From JASLEW01 sp035544875 (GTDB lineage Bacteria; Acidobacteriota; Thermoanaerobaculia; Multivoradales; UBA5704), in contig DASZZP010000127.1 of assembly GCA_035544875.1 (NCBI GenBank), positions 1 through 64,000 on the forward strand: 64,000 nt of DNA, in the 5' to 3' direction. Positions 8,704 through 18,135 of the stretch are shown one piece after another. The position numbers were made by a program, and so were the translations under genes. Each line of letters starts with the position of its first letter. The stretch's first letter is position 1. A model generated the notes under the pieces. The model was given only the letters and a program-made list of their open reading frames with translations, was not told the origin of the DNA and ran no database searches.

Positions 8704-9549
8704 ATGATGAATCGAGAGCGCCAGCCCCTTCCCCAGGTCGTGGCGGTTCACAGCTTTGGCCAGGTGCTGCGTTCGCGAAGAATGCCCGGCTTGAGCGTGG
8801 AGGAGGTGCTCATGCCGCGCGGCCTGGCGCTCCAGCAGCACGGGCACGAAGAGGCACAGATCTGTTTGCTGCTCGAGGGCGAGTACCTGGAACGCACACG
8901 TGGACGGGCCTGGCATCTGCGCCCCGGCAGCACCTGGTTTCGGCCGCCGCGCGAGCTGCACGCCAATATCGTCGCACCCGAAGAAGATGCCTTGACGCTG
9001 CTGGTTTCGATCGGGCGTGATCGCTTCGCCAGCCTCGAGCGCTGCGCGAGCGACCCGCGCCTGCTGCGCTCCGAGCTTCTTGGCGAGCTCCGATCGGAGA
9101 TGCGCCGCGAGCTGCAAAGCGGCGACGCCGGCGCCGTGCTGGCGCTCGAGGGCTGGGCGCTCCTCCTGCTGTCCCGGACCGGGCGGCTGCTTGGCGGCGG
9201 CGACCTCCAGACACCGGAGTGGCTCGATGACGCCCTCCACTTGATCAGGCAGACCTATTGCCAGCCGATCTCGCTGTCGACGGTCGCCGCGCGCGTCGCC
9301 GTCCATCCCGCGACGCTGGCGGCAGCCTGCCGCCGCTTTCATCACATTTCGGTGGGAGAGCTCATCCGCGAGCTGCGCCTCCGCCATGCCTGGAAGGCGC
9401 TCGTCGGCTCGCGCGCGCCCATCAAGCAAATCGCCGTCGAGGCGGGGTTTTACGATCAGGCTCATCTCGGACGCCTCTGCCGGCGCCGCTTGGGCCTCTC
9501 ACCCGCCGAGATTCGTGTCCGCCAGAGCCCGTTCTCCCCGCCTCTTTAG
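8704..9549 (+). CDS. AraC-family transcriptional regulator
   Basis: A 281-aa regulator. The N-terminal half is a cupin-like sensing domain (GLALQQHGHEEAQICLLLEGEY...HLRPGSTWFRPP). The C-terminal ~100 residues form a double helix-turn-helix: SLSTVAARVAVHPATLAAACRRF for the first and IKQIAVEAGFYDQAHLGRLCRR for the second, ending in the usual LGLSPAEIR. A far longer open frame exists upstream, but it is antisense to the permease; the tandem ATGs at 8704 and 8707 are the sensible starts. It is divergent from the ADOP permease, which is the likely target. The ligand is unknown. Confidence 0.88.
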   Translation: MMNRERQPLPQVVAVHSFGQVLRSRRMPGLSVEEVLMPRGLALQQHGHEEAQICLLLEGEYLERTRGRAWHLRPGSTWFRPPRELHANIVAPEEDALTLLVSIGRDRFASLERCASDPRLLRSELLGELRSEMRRELQSGDAGAVLALEGWALLLLSRTGRLLGGGDLQTPEWLDDALHLIRQTYCQPISLSTVAARVAVHPATLAAACRRFHHISVGELIRELRLRHAWKALVGSRAPIKQIAVEAGFYDQAHLGRLCRRRLGLSPAEIRVRQSPFSPPL

Positions 9550-9626
9550 CTGCCAGGCGCCCGCCGCTCCAGGCCGCCGCCGCGATCGTTGCGGTGAAAC
9601 ATGAGCGGCCCTCGCCGCGTAAGAGA

Positions 9627-9640
9627 GAGTCGATCGACTC
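9627..9640. promoter_or_regulatory. 14-bp perfect palindrome before ABC operon
   Basis: GAGTCGATCGACTC is a perfect inverted repeat whose end lies 18 nt before the ATG of the ABC ATPase, just upstream of its GGGAGGGG ribosome site. It may be an operator or a hairpin masking initiation. Confidence 0.35.
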
Positions 9641-9658
9641 CGCTCCAGGGAGGGGACC

Positions 9659-10540
<882 letters not shown>

Positions 10541-10576
10541 AGGCGCCCCCCCCCGCGAACCCCGAGGTCTCGTCCA

Positions 10577-13500
10577 ATGCTCCGCACCCTCCGCGCCATC
10601 TTCATCTTCGAGCTGCGCTACCAAGTGAAGCAGCCGCTGGTCTATGCGACCACGCTGATCCTCATGCTGCTCGCCTTCGGCGCCGTCACCACGGACTCCA
10701 TAAGAGTGGGCGGCGCGATCGGCAATGTCCACCGCAACGCGCCCTTCGTCATCATGCAGTTGCTGACCGTCTTGTCGGTCATAGGGATGTTCGTCATCAC
10801 GGCCTTCGTCGCGAGCGCGGCCAACCGGGACTTCGAGCACGGGACGGCGCCGCTCTTCTTCTCGAAGCCGGTCTCCAATTTCGACTATCTGGCCGGCCGT
10901 TTCGCCGGCTCGCTGGTCGTCTCGGTCGCCGTCTTCGTCGGCGCCGCGGCGGGAATCGCGATCGGCAGCTTCATGCCCTGGTTGGAGCCCGAGAGGCTGG
11001 GGCCCTTCTCGCTGACCCCCTATCTCTACACTTTCGCGGTCTTCATCGTGCCCAATCTCGTGTTCATCGGCGCGGTTTTCTTCACTCTCGCGAGCACGAC
11101 CCGCAGCCTGATGTTCACCTATCTGGGAGTGGTGGGGTTCTTCATCATCTATGCGGTGGCCGGCACCCTGCTGGGCAACCTCGAGAACCAGGTGCCGGCC
11201 AGCTTGCTCGACCCCTTCGGCCTCTCCTCGTTGGGCCTGGCGACCCGCTACTGGACGGTGGTGGAGAGGAATACGGCGCTGCCGCCGCTCGGGGCGGGGA
11301 GCCTGCTGCTCAACCGGGCGATCTGGATTGCGATCGGGCTCGCGGTGCTCGCCGCCGGCTTCCTGGTGTTCGACCCGGCGCGGCCGTCGACCGGCCGGCG
11401 GCGGCGGGCAAGGCCGCAGCTTTCGCCAATTGCGGCACTCCCGGCAGGTCGGCTCGCCCTGGAGGAGGTCGCGGTTGCGGAGGCGGGGAGCGGCAGGCCG
11501 CTCGCCGTCGCCTCGACCCGGTGCTTCTCCGCCGGTGCCCAGATCCGGCAGTTCATCCAGCAAGCGCGGCTCGAGGTGGTCTCGGTCGTCAAGAGCATCC
11601 CCTTCGTCGTGCTCCTCGCCTTCGGCATGACCAACGTGCTCGCCAGCGTCCGCTTCGCCAACGAGGTCTACGGCTCCCCGGTCTTGCCGGTCACCCACCT
11701 GATGCTGGAGTGGCTCGCCGGGACCTTCCTGTTCCTGCTGGTGATCATCGTCATCTTCTACAGCGGCGAGCTGGTGTGGAAGGAGCGCGCGCTCAAGCTC
11801 AACGAGGTCTACGACTCCCTGCCGGTGCCGACCTGGGCGACCTTCGCCTCGAAGCTAGCGGCGCTCGTGGTGGTGGTCGTCTCCTTCAGTCTGGTCGGCG
11901 CGCTGACCACGGCCGGCTTCCAGCTCTACCGCGGCTACCACCACCTGGAGCCCTTGCTTTATCTCAAGGGATTGGCGGTCACGACGATCCCCTTCCTGCT
12001 CATCGCCGTGCTCGCGGTCTTCCTCCAGGTGCTCGCCAACAGCAAGTTCCTGGGCTACCTGCTGATGATCCTCTACCTGATCAGCGGCGCCGTCCTCCGG
12101 AGCCTCGATTTCGATCACCAGCTCTATCACTTCGCGGGCTCTCCCGCGGTGCTCTACTCCGACATGAACGGCTACGGTCATTTCGTGACGCCGTTCCTCT
12201 GGTTCAGCCTTTACTGGACCTTTCTCGCCCTCGTCCTCTTCGGGCTCTCGCTGCTGCTCCGGGTGCGCGGCACCGAAAGCTCGTGGCGCCAGAGATGGCG
12301 CCAGGCGGCGGCCCGCTTCCACGGTCCGGTCAGGGCGCTGGTGGCCGGGGGTCTCCTGGGCTTCGTCGTTACCGGCGCCTACATCTACTACAACACCAAC
12401 GTGCTCAACCCCTACGTCCCCGGCGACAAGCTGCGCAACCAGCAGGCTGACTACGAGAAGAAGTACCGCCGGTACAGGGACATCGCGATGCCGCGGATCA
12501 CTGCCGTCAAGGCCGACGTGGACATCTTCCCGCGCGAGCGGCGGCTGGCGGTCCGCGGCCACTACCAGATGCGGAACAAGACCACGTCGCCGATCGACAC
12601 GCTGCATGTCACGCTGCCGCCGCGCGTCAAGGTCCTGAGCCTGCGTTTCCGAGACCACACCGAGGTGTTGCGCGACCGCGCTCTCGGCTACTCGATCTAC
12701 CGCTTTGCGCGGCCGCTCGCGCCCGGCGAGGAGATGGCGCTTGATTTCGAGCTCGCGGTGACCAATCCGGGGTTCGTCAACAACGACCCCGACACCTCGC
12801 TGGTCTACAACGGGACCTTCTTCAACAACCGGCAGTATTTCCCGGTGCTGGGCTACGAGGAGCGCCGGCAGCTCATCGACCGCAACGAGCGCAGGAAGCG
12901 CGGCCTCTTGCCGGTCGACCGGATGGCCAAGGTCGACGACCTCTTCGCCCGCCGCAACACCTACCTGACCCGCGACTCCGACTGGATCGACTTCGAGACC
13001 ACGGTCTCCACCAGCGCCGACCAGATCGCCATCGCTCCCGGCTACCTGCAGCGGCAATGGAGAGCCGGCGACCGGCGCTATTTCCACTACAAGATGGACG
13101 CCCCGATCCTGCACTTCTTCTCCTACCTATCGGCCGCCTACAAGGTGCGGCGCGACTCCTGGAAAGGGGTGGCGATCGAGATCTACTACCAGGAGCCGCA
13201 CACCTACAACCTCGGCCGCATGGTCGATTCGATCAAGAAGTCGCTCGACTATTACACCGCCAACTTTGGCCCCTACCAGCACCGGCAGGTGCGGATCCTG
13301 GAGTTCCCGGACTATGAGCGGTTCGCCCAGTCCTTCCCCAACACCATCCCCTACTCGGAGAGCATCGGTTTCATCGCCGATTTGAAGGACCAGGAGTCGA
13401 TTGACTACGTCTTCTATGTGACGGCGCACGAGGTTGCCCATCAGTGGTGGGCGCACCAGGTCATTGGCGGCAACGTCCAGGGCGCCACCATGCTCTCGGA

Positions 13501-14251
13501 GACCATGTCCCAGTATTCGGCGCTGATGGTGATGGAGAAGGAGTACGGCAAGGACAAGATGCGGCGGTTCCTGCAGTACGAGCTCGACAGGTACTTGAGC
13601 GGCCGCGGCGGCGAGCTGGTCGAGGAGATGCCGCTGATGCTGGTCGAGAACCAGGACTACATCCACTACCGCAAGGGAAGCGTCGTGATGTACGCCTTGA
13701 GGGACTATATCGGCGAGGCGGCGCTCAACGGGGCGCTCGCGCGCTACCTCGCGGCGGTCAAGTTCGAGCAGCCGCCGTACACCAACACCCCCGAGCTCCT
13801 CCGCATCATCGAGGAGGCGACGCCGCCCGAGCGCCGCGCCATGATCGGCGACATGTTCAGCAAGATCACGCTGTTCAACAACCGGGTGGTCGGGGCCTCT
13901 TACAGCCGCCGCGCGGACGGCCGCTACGCCGTCGACTTGACGGTCGAGGCGGCCAAGGTGCGCGCCGACGGCAAAGGAGTGGAGACGCCGGCGCGGCTCG
14001 ACGACTGGATCGACATCGGGGTCTTCGGCGAGAAGAAGGACAAACGGAGCAAACCGCAGGAGACGGTCCTCTATCTCGCCAAACACCGCTTCACGGAGCC
14101 GCGCACCACGCTCCACCTAGTGGTCGACGGCCTGCCGGTGCAGGCCGGGATCGACCCCTACAACAAGCTGGTCGACCGTGACTCGAAGGACAACCGGAAG
14201 CGGGTCGAGCCGGCGGCGCGGAATGCCGAGGCGAAGGCCGTCAAGGGCTGA
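10577..14251 (+). CDS. ABC-2 permease fused to M1-family metallopeptidase
   Basis: A 1224-aa fusion. The first ~600 residues hold two ABC-2 permease blocks with about 13 hydrophobic segments, split by a soluble loop around 260-330. A further membrane segment lies near 595-615 (GLLGFVVTGAYIYY). The C-terminal ~600 residues are an M1 gluzincin. It has the beta-sandwich N-domain (PRERRLAVRGHYQMRNKT), the zinc motif HEVAH at 951-955 and a following LSETMSQY segment carrying the probable third Glu ligand. The NPGFVNND and FNNRQYFPVLGY segments are typical of this ABC/M1 class known from Bacteroidota and Acidobacteriota. The peptidase is probably extracytoplasmic. The substrate is unknown. Its ATPase partner is encoded immediately upstream. 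Confidence 0.9.
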   Translation: MLRTLRAIFIFELRYQVKQPLVYATTLILMLLAFGAVTTDSIRVGGAIGNVHRNAPFVIMQLLTVLSVIGMFVITAFVASAANRDFEHGTAPLFFSKPVSNFDYLAGRFAGSLVVSVAVFVGAAAGIAIGSFMPWLEPERLGPFSLTPYLYTFAVFIVPNLVFIGAVFFTLASTTRSLMFTYLGVVGFFIIYAVAGTLLGNLENQVPASLLDPFGLSSLGLATRYWTVVERNTALPPLGAGSLLLNRAIWIAIGLAVLAAGFLVFDPARPSTGRRRRARPQLSPIAALPAGRLALEEVAVAEAGSGRPLAVASTRCFSAGAQIRQFIQQARLEVVSVVKSIPFVVLLAFGMTNVLASVRFANEVYGSPVLPVTHLMLEWLAGTFLFLLVIIVIFYSGELVWKERALKLNEVYDSLPVPTWATFASKLAALVVVVVSFSLVGALTTAGFQLYRGYHHLEPLLYLKGLAVTTIPFLLIAVLAVFLQVLANSKFLGYLLMILYLISGAVLRSLDFDHQLYHFAGSPAVLYSDMNGYGHFVTPFLWFSLYWTFLALVLFGLSLLLRVRGTESSWRQRWRQAAARFHGPVRALVAGGLLGFVVTGAYIYYNTNVLNPYVPGDKLRNQQADYEKKYRRYRDIAMPRITAVKADVDIFPRERRLAVRGHYQMRNKTTSPIDTLHVTLPPRVKVLSLRFRDHTEVLRDRALGYSIYRFARPLAPGEEMALDFELAVTNPGFVNNDPDTSLVYNGTFFNNRQYFPVLGYEERRQLIDRNERRKRGLLPVDRMAKVDDLFARRNTYLTRDSDWIDFETTVSTSADQIAIAPGYLQRQWRAGDRRYFHYKMDAPILHFFSYLSAAYKVRRDSWKGVAIEIYYQEPHTYNLGRMVDSIKKSLDYYTANFGPYQHRQVRILEFPDYERFAQSFPNTIPYSESIGFIADLKDQESIDYVFYVTAHEVAHQWWAHQVIGGNVQGATMLSETMSQYSALMVMEKEYGKDKMRRFLQYELDRYLSGRGGELVEEMPLMLVENQDYIHYRKGSVVMYALRDYIGEAALNGALARYLAAVKFEQPPYTNTPELLRIIEEATPPERRAMIGDMFSKITLFNNRVVGASYSRRADGRYAVDLTVEAAKVRADGKGVETPARLDDWIDIGVFGEKKDKRSKPQETVLYLAKHRFTEPRTTLHLVVDGLPVQAGIDPYNKLVDRDSKDNRKRVEPAARNAEAKAVKG

Positions 14252-14340
14252 GCCTGGAAGCGTCACTCGCTTTCGACAGCCATTGGACCAGCTCCCCAGC
14301 GTTTGGTTCGAGCACAGATCTCAAATGAGCCAGGCACTGT

Positions 14341-14430
14341 CTATACCTGCTCAGTTTCCGCAAAGCGCATCATTACAAATGCATTCGCGTTTGAATTGGG
14401 ATACTGCTCCAGAATCGGTTTTGATTTCAT
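14341..14430 (-). pseudogene. 5' stub of an MMRF-type conserved protein
   Basis: A 29-residue frame starts at ATG 14430, overlapping the pseudokinase stop as TGATG, and reads NSNANAFVMMRFAETEQV then stop. The AFVMMRFxET segment is the N-terminal strand of a family of Rossmann-like proteins, possibly related to TIR or nucleoside-deoxyribosyltransferase folds; I am not certain which. The rest of the gene is gone, and the next 90 nt do not resume it in any frame I checked. It appears to be the severed start of a gene once co-transcribed with the pseudokinase. Confidence 0.45.
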
Positions 14431-17420
14431 CAGCCATGCTCCCGGCCGATGAGCTTGGAGAACCAGCCCTTGCGCTTGAGCTTGAGGGGCTTCTCGCTCG
14501 TGCCCAGCATGCCGAGGTGACCCGAGAGGTCGGAGGCCGTGACGTAGAACTCGACGGGCTTGTTGCCGTGCAACGACTCGGGGATCTCGACCGTATAGTC
14601 GGCGCCCGAGCCGTGGCGCACCCCGACCGGCTTGTAGCTCCCGTCTTCGGCACGGGCCCAGCACTCGACGCTCTTCACCTGGAAATCGTCGGTTACCCGG
14701 AGTGGCACGCGGGCGGTCTTTCCTCTCTCGTATTCGAGCTTGGTGCCATCGCGTAGCGCCACCTTGGGAGGGGCGCTGTCGAGCCGCGCGAGCAACTCGC
14801 GCAGGCGCTCCTGCTGCTGCCGAAAACGCTCCCCGTAACGGCGGTTGGGCTTCGCGGAGGCGAGCAGGTCAAGGCCGTCGAGCGGCTGGTTGGACTGTTC
14901 CGAGCGCCGCGCGCCGGCGAGCAGCGCTTCGAGCTGAGCGTCGGCTTGGCGTTCGGTGGTGATCTTGGCGAGACGTTCCGCCAGCAGCGGCCGGTCAGGC
15001 CAGGCAGAGCGCAGCTGCTCGAGCTCGGCGTGGGCACGATCGAACTGTCCGCTCGCGGCCGCTGCGTCAGCGCTTGCCTCGAGCGCCCCTGCCGCCTGCT
15101 CCCTTGCCTGCGCGGCCCGGGTGTAGGAGGGCAGCAGTTGCTGGAGCTCGGCGGCGACTGTCAGAACCTCGGCCTGGCTGTGGGAGCGCTGGGCGCGCGC
15201 CATCCTGGTGTTGAGCGCGACGGCGCGCTTGGCACGGTCGAGGTCGGTCTGTACCTCGGCCGGCAAATAGATCAGCTCCTTGGCCGTGGCGATGGCCGTG
15301 GTCAGCTGGTTCAAGCTACCCTTGACGAGGCCATTCCTGAGCTCCTTCGCCACCGTCTCGGTCGTGTAGCGGTCGAGGTCGGCCGCCGCTTTCTGGAAGC
15401 GGTCGCGCTCGGCGGTGGAGAAGGCGGCCCGCTGCTCGGCGGTGATCGCCGCGAGCGCTTCGCGGGCTGGCGCCAGCTTGCCGGCGGCGAGATCGGCCTC
15501 GGCGAGCTCGATCTGCGGGTTGAAGTGCTCCGGCGCCGGTGGGTGCGCCGGTGTGGTTGAAGGAGGGGCGACTGGCTTCGGGGCCGGCCGGGGGGCCTCG
15601 ACCCGCACCCGAGCGCTCGGAGGTTTGGCGCCGCCGCCCCTGTTGACGAGCAGCATGAGGGCGAGACCCAAGGCAGCGAGCCCTGCGCCGAGGATGGCCG
15701 GAAGCAGCCGGCGGCCGAGGCCGGAGCGGGACCTGGCGGAAAGAGCCGCGGCGCGGGGCACCGTCTCCTGGTCGCCAGCCACGACGGGAGGCGCCGGCCC
15801 GGCCGCGCTCTCCCGTGCCGGTTCGGACCGAGCCTTCGTCGCTGTCGGCGCCGACGCCTGGTGCACGGTCTGGAACGCGAAATCCGGCGCCATGGCCGTC
15901 GCGGCATCATCGGCAGTGGATGATTTCGTTGCGGCTCGCCCCTCGAGACTCGCGACCGTGGATGCTGGTTCCCCGATTTCCCGCTCGAGCTCCGCCGGCG
16001 GCAGTGGCGGCTCACTCGCCGGGAATTGCCACGGTTGCCTGAGCACGCCGGTGGCCGAGTCGGCGGCCAGCCCGGCTGCTGGCGGAGCGGGCGGCAGCGA
16101 CGCCGCCTCTGATGCCGTTGCCGGGTCCGCGCCTGTCGCTTCCGTTTCCTGCGGAAGAAATGAAGAAGGCGCGTTCGGCACCTCGGCCGTCGAGGGTTCC
16201 GGTGAATCCTCGACAACCGTGCGCTGCGGTTCCTTGAGCACCAAGGTCACCGACTCGGCGGCTAGCCCGGCCGCCAAGCCGGCGGGCGGCGAGGAAGCTG
16301 CCGGCGCAGCGGGCGCCCAGGACGTTGGCGGCGCAGCCGACGGCAGAGCCGCTGTCGCCGCATCTGGCGGCGCGGAGTCGGCCACTGCCGCTGCGGTCAA
16401 GGGTGGCTCCAGCGGCATCTGGATCGTGAAGGGCTTTGCCTTGGGCGGGTGGTCAGCGGCAGCGGGACCGGGGGCGGCCACCTGGGAGAGGGTCAGGGTG
16501 TCGGGGCCGGACCGAGGGTCGACGCTCGCCAGTCGAACCGTACGTTCTTCCGGCCCCGCACCGAAGAAGGCCTCCGGAGGTGTAGCGCCGGGTATCGGCG
16601 CGGCGCTTGGCTCCCGGCTCTGCCCGTGCGGGCGGCTGCGCGAGACCCGGGTGGTCTCCTCGCCCGCGCCGGCGCTGCGCGGCCCAAGCGCCCGTCGGAA
16701 GACGCTCGCCGCCGCCTCGCCTGCGCCTGGCCCCGTGCTCTCGTTCGAGCTCCCCAGCGCGGCCTCGAGCCAGGCGCGGAGGGCCGCCGCGTCCGCCAGG
16801 GTGACGGCGCTCGCCGGCAGCACGACCTGCGGTTGGGAAGCCGTGGCATCGTAGCTTGCTCCGAGAAGCAGGCAAGTCAGCTCAGCAAGCGCCCGGCGAT
16901 CGGCAGCGCCGCCGTCGGGGGCTGCGACGGCTGCCGCGCTGCCCAGACCGAGGAGCACGACCCGATCGCCGGTTTCACCGCTGGCGCCGGCGGAGCTGGA
17001 CAGGACGAGGACATTGTCGGCGCGCAGATTGCGATGGCCGAATCCCTGCGCTGCCAAGGCTTCCAGCGCTTCGGCCACCTGGACGGCGAGCGCCAGCGCC
17101 GAAGCCGGCGCCGAGCGGGCGAAGAGCTCGAGGCTGACCCCGCTACAGAACTCGCTGACCAGGAAGGCGGTGCCGGCGGTGGTAAAGCCGAAATCGAGAG
17201 TCCGCGGAATGCCCGGATGATGCACCGCGCGAAGCGCTTCGGCAAGCTGCTGGAAGGCCTGGCATTGCTCCTCGGACTTGTCGTCCACCGCGCTGATCAG
17301 CTTGATGGCGAGAGTCTCTCCGGAACGAAGGTCGGTGGCGCAGAAGACACTGCCCGCGCCGCTCGAGTGTACGAGTTTGTCGAGGCGATAGTTCTCGGTG
17401 ATCCGTCGCGAGTTGCCCAT
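14430..17420 (-). CDS. Membrane-anchored pseudokinase (Ser/Thr kinase-like)
   Basis: A 996-aa protein with an N-terminal Hanks-type kinase fold. The glycine loop SSGAGSVF and the ATP-lysine Lys40 in TLAIKLI are kept. The catalytic HRD is HRN (His129-Arg130-Asn131), the DFG site is GLG (158-160), and the activation-segment/APE region is not recognisable. It should therefore be catalytically dead. A long Ala/Pro/Ser-rich linker (about 230-560) precedes one membrane segment near 570-595 (LGAGLAALGLALMLLV). An extracytoplasmic Ala/Glu/Arg-rich helical region (TPR-like or coiled coil) follows, with a beta-rich C-terminal domain. I infer a signalling scaffold or sensor. The start ATG at 17420 opens with MGNSRRITENYRL, normal for this class. 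Confidence 0.85.
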   Translation of the reverse strand: MGNSRRITENYRLDKLVHSSGAGSVFCATDLRSGETLAIKLISAVDDKSEEQCQAFQQLAEALRAVHHPGIPRTLDFGFTTAGTAFLVSEFCSGVSLELFARSAPASALALAVQVAEALEALAAQGFGHRNLRADNVLVLSSSAGASGETGDRVVLLGLGSAAAVAAPDGGAADRRALAELTCLLLGASYDATASQPQVVLPASAVTLADAAALRAWLEAALGSSNESTGPGAGEAAASVFRRALGPRSAGAGEETTRVSRSRPHGQSREPSAAPIPGATPPEAFFGAGPEERTVRLASVDPRSGPDTLTLSQVAAPGPAAADHPPKAKPFTIQMPLEPPLTAAAVADSAPPDAATAALPSAAPPTSWAPAAPAASSPPAGLAAGLAAESVTLVLKEPQRTVVEDSPEPSTAEVPNAPSSFLPQETEATGADPATASEAASLPPAPPAAGLAADSATGVLRQPWQFPASEPPLPPAELEREIGEPASTVASLEGRAATKSSTADDAATAMAPDFAFQTVHQASAPTATKARSEPARESAAGPAPPVVAGDQETVPRAAALSARSRSGLGRRLLPAILGAGLAALGLALMLLVNRGGGAKPPSARVRVEAPRPAPKPVAPPSTTPAHPPAPEHFNPQIELAEADLAAGKLAPAREALAAITAEQRAAFSTAERDRFQKAAADLDRYTTETVAKELRNGLVKGSLNQLTTAIATAKELIYLPAEVQTDLDRAKRAVALNTRMARAQRSHSQAEVLTVAAELQQLLPSYTRAAQAREQAAGALEASADAAAASGQFDRAHAELEQLRSAWPDRPLLAERLAKITTERQADAQLEALLAGARRSEQSNQPLDGLDLLASAKPNRRYGERFRQQQERLRELLARLDSAPPKVALRDGTKLEYERGKTARVPLRVTDDFQVKSVECWARAEDGSYKPVGVRHGSGADYTVEIPESLHGNKPVEFYVTASDLSGHLGMLGTSEKPLKLKRKGWFSKLIGREHG

Positions 17421-17638
17421 CGGTCTGCCCTGATTCTAGCCAAAAGACCGCCGCGGGGCGCTCCGGGTCCTTGGAACCTTGGAGCCGGCTCCTGGGGAAG
17501 CGCTGCGCGTCTTGCCAGCCGCCGCGGGTCCTGGGGGGTCCAACAAGGGCGAGTGGCCCCATGGTAAAATGAAGCCGAAAGCTAGCAGTTGTCGGCGCTC
17601 GCGCCGCCGCTCTCGGGCGCCGCGAGGAGGTCTTCGAA
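17421..17638. promoter_or_regulatory. Divergent intergenic region with possible -10
   Basis: This region separates the pseudokinase (minus) from a small plus-strand gene. TAAAAT at 17564-17569 preceded by TGG could be an extended -10 box for the plus-strand gene. A GAGGAGG ribosome site lies at 17624-17630. No good -35 is seen. Confidence 0.3.
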
Positions 17639-17896
17639 GTGATGGTCATCGCGCGTCGGATTCCGCGGCTCGCGGGTCCCCTTTTCGCGGTCGGGGCGGT
17701 CGGTTTTCTCGCTTCGCCGCGAATCTCGGCGGCGGCGCCTCCGCCCGCCGCACCCCCAGCGGAAAATCGCGCCACCGGATCCCGGCGACTCCCGAACCGG
17801 CGCGCGCCAGCCCGAGGTGCTCAGCAGCGCTTCCGCCCGGCGACCAAAGACGGTATCCCCGGCAAGATGTGGGGCGTCCTGACCTACAACTCTTGA
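17639..17896 (+). CDS. Small putative exported protein
   Basis: An 85-aa hypothetical. Support comes from the GAGGAGG Shine-Dalgarno 8 nt before GTG 17639 and from an N-terminal signal-like segment (basic MMVIARRIPR, then LAGPLFAVGAVGFLA and a Ser/Ala cleavage region near AAAPPP). The remainder is Pro/Arg-rich and low complexity, ending in GKMWGVLTYNS. I recognise no family. It directly precedes the first copy of a dispersed structured repeat. The coding call is tentative. Confidence 0.45.
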   Translation: MMVIARRIPRLAGPLFAVGAVGFLASPRISAAAPPPAAPPAENRATGSRRLPNRRAPARGAQQRFRPATKDGIPGKMWGVLTYNS

Positions 17897-17908
17897 TTTC
17901 AGGTCATT

Positions 17909-18107
17909 CTAGTCCCCACCGGCGGTGCCGATCCCGAGGGATGAAACGGCACTGCGATGTGGCGGTGGAGGCCTACTCAAAGCATCTATCGGATCGCCCC
18001 CCGCAACCCCCGCGAGTCCCCTTCCCGGTTGTTGGAAGCCGCCGGGTCCCTGCCCGGCGGCGCCGGGGGGGAAGGGGACGCCCCCTCCCTCTTGCTCCGG
18101 GGAGTTT
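17909..18107 (+). repeat. Dispersed structured repeat, copy 1
   Basis: About 200 bp matching 62555-62757 in the same orientation. The central 99 bp (17991-18089) differ from copy 2 at only two positions. The flanks match more loosely, with one 3-nt gap. A nested hairpin is present: an 11-bp outer stem pairs 18016-18026 with 18069-18079 (GTCCCCTTCCC/GGGAAGGGGAC), and a 9-bp inner stem pairs 18038-18046 with 18053-18061 around a 6-nt loop. It lies between the 3' ends of the small exported-protein gene and the outer-membrane factor gene. It carries no transposase; it may be a non-autonomous element or a transcribed structured RNA. Confidence 0.85.
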
Positions 18108-18135
18108 CGTCTTTCGCCACCGGCGATAGCTCGAA

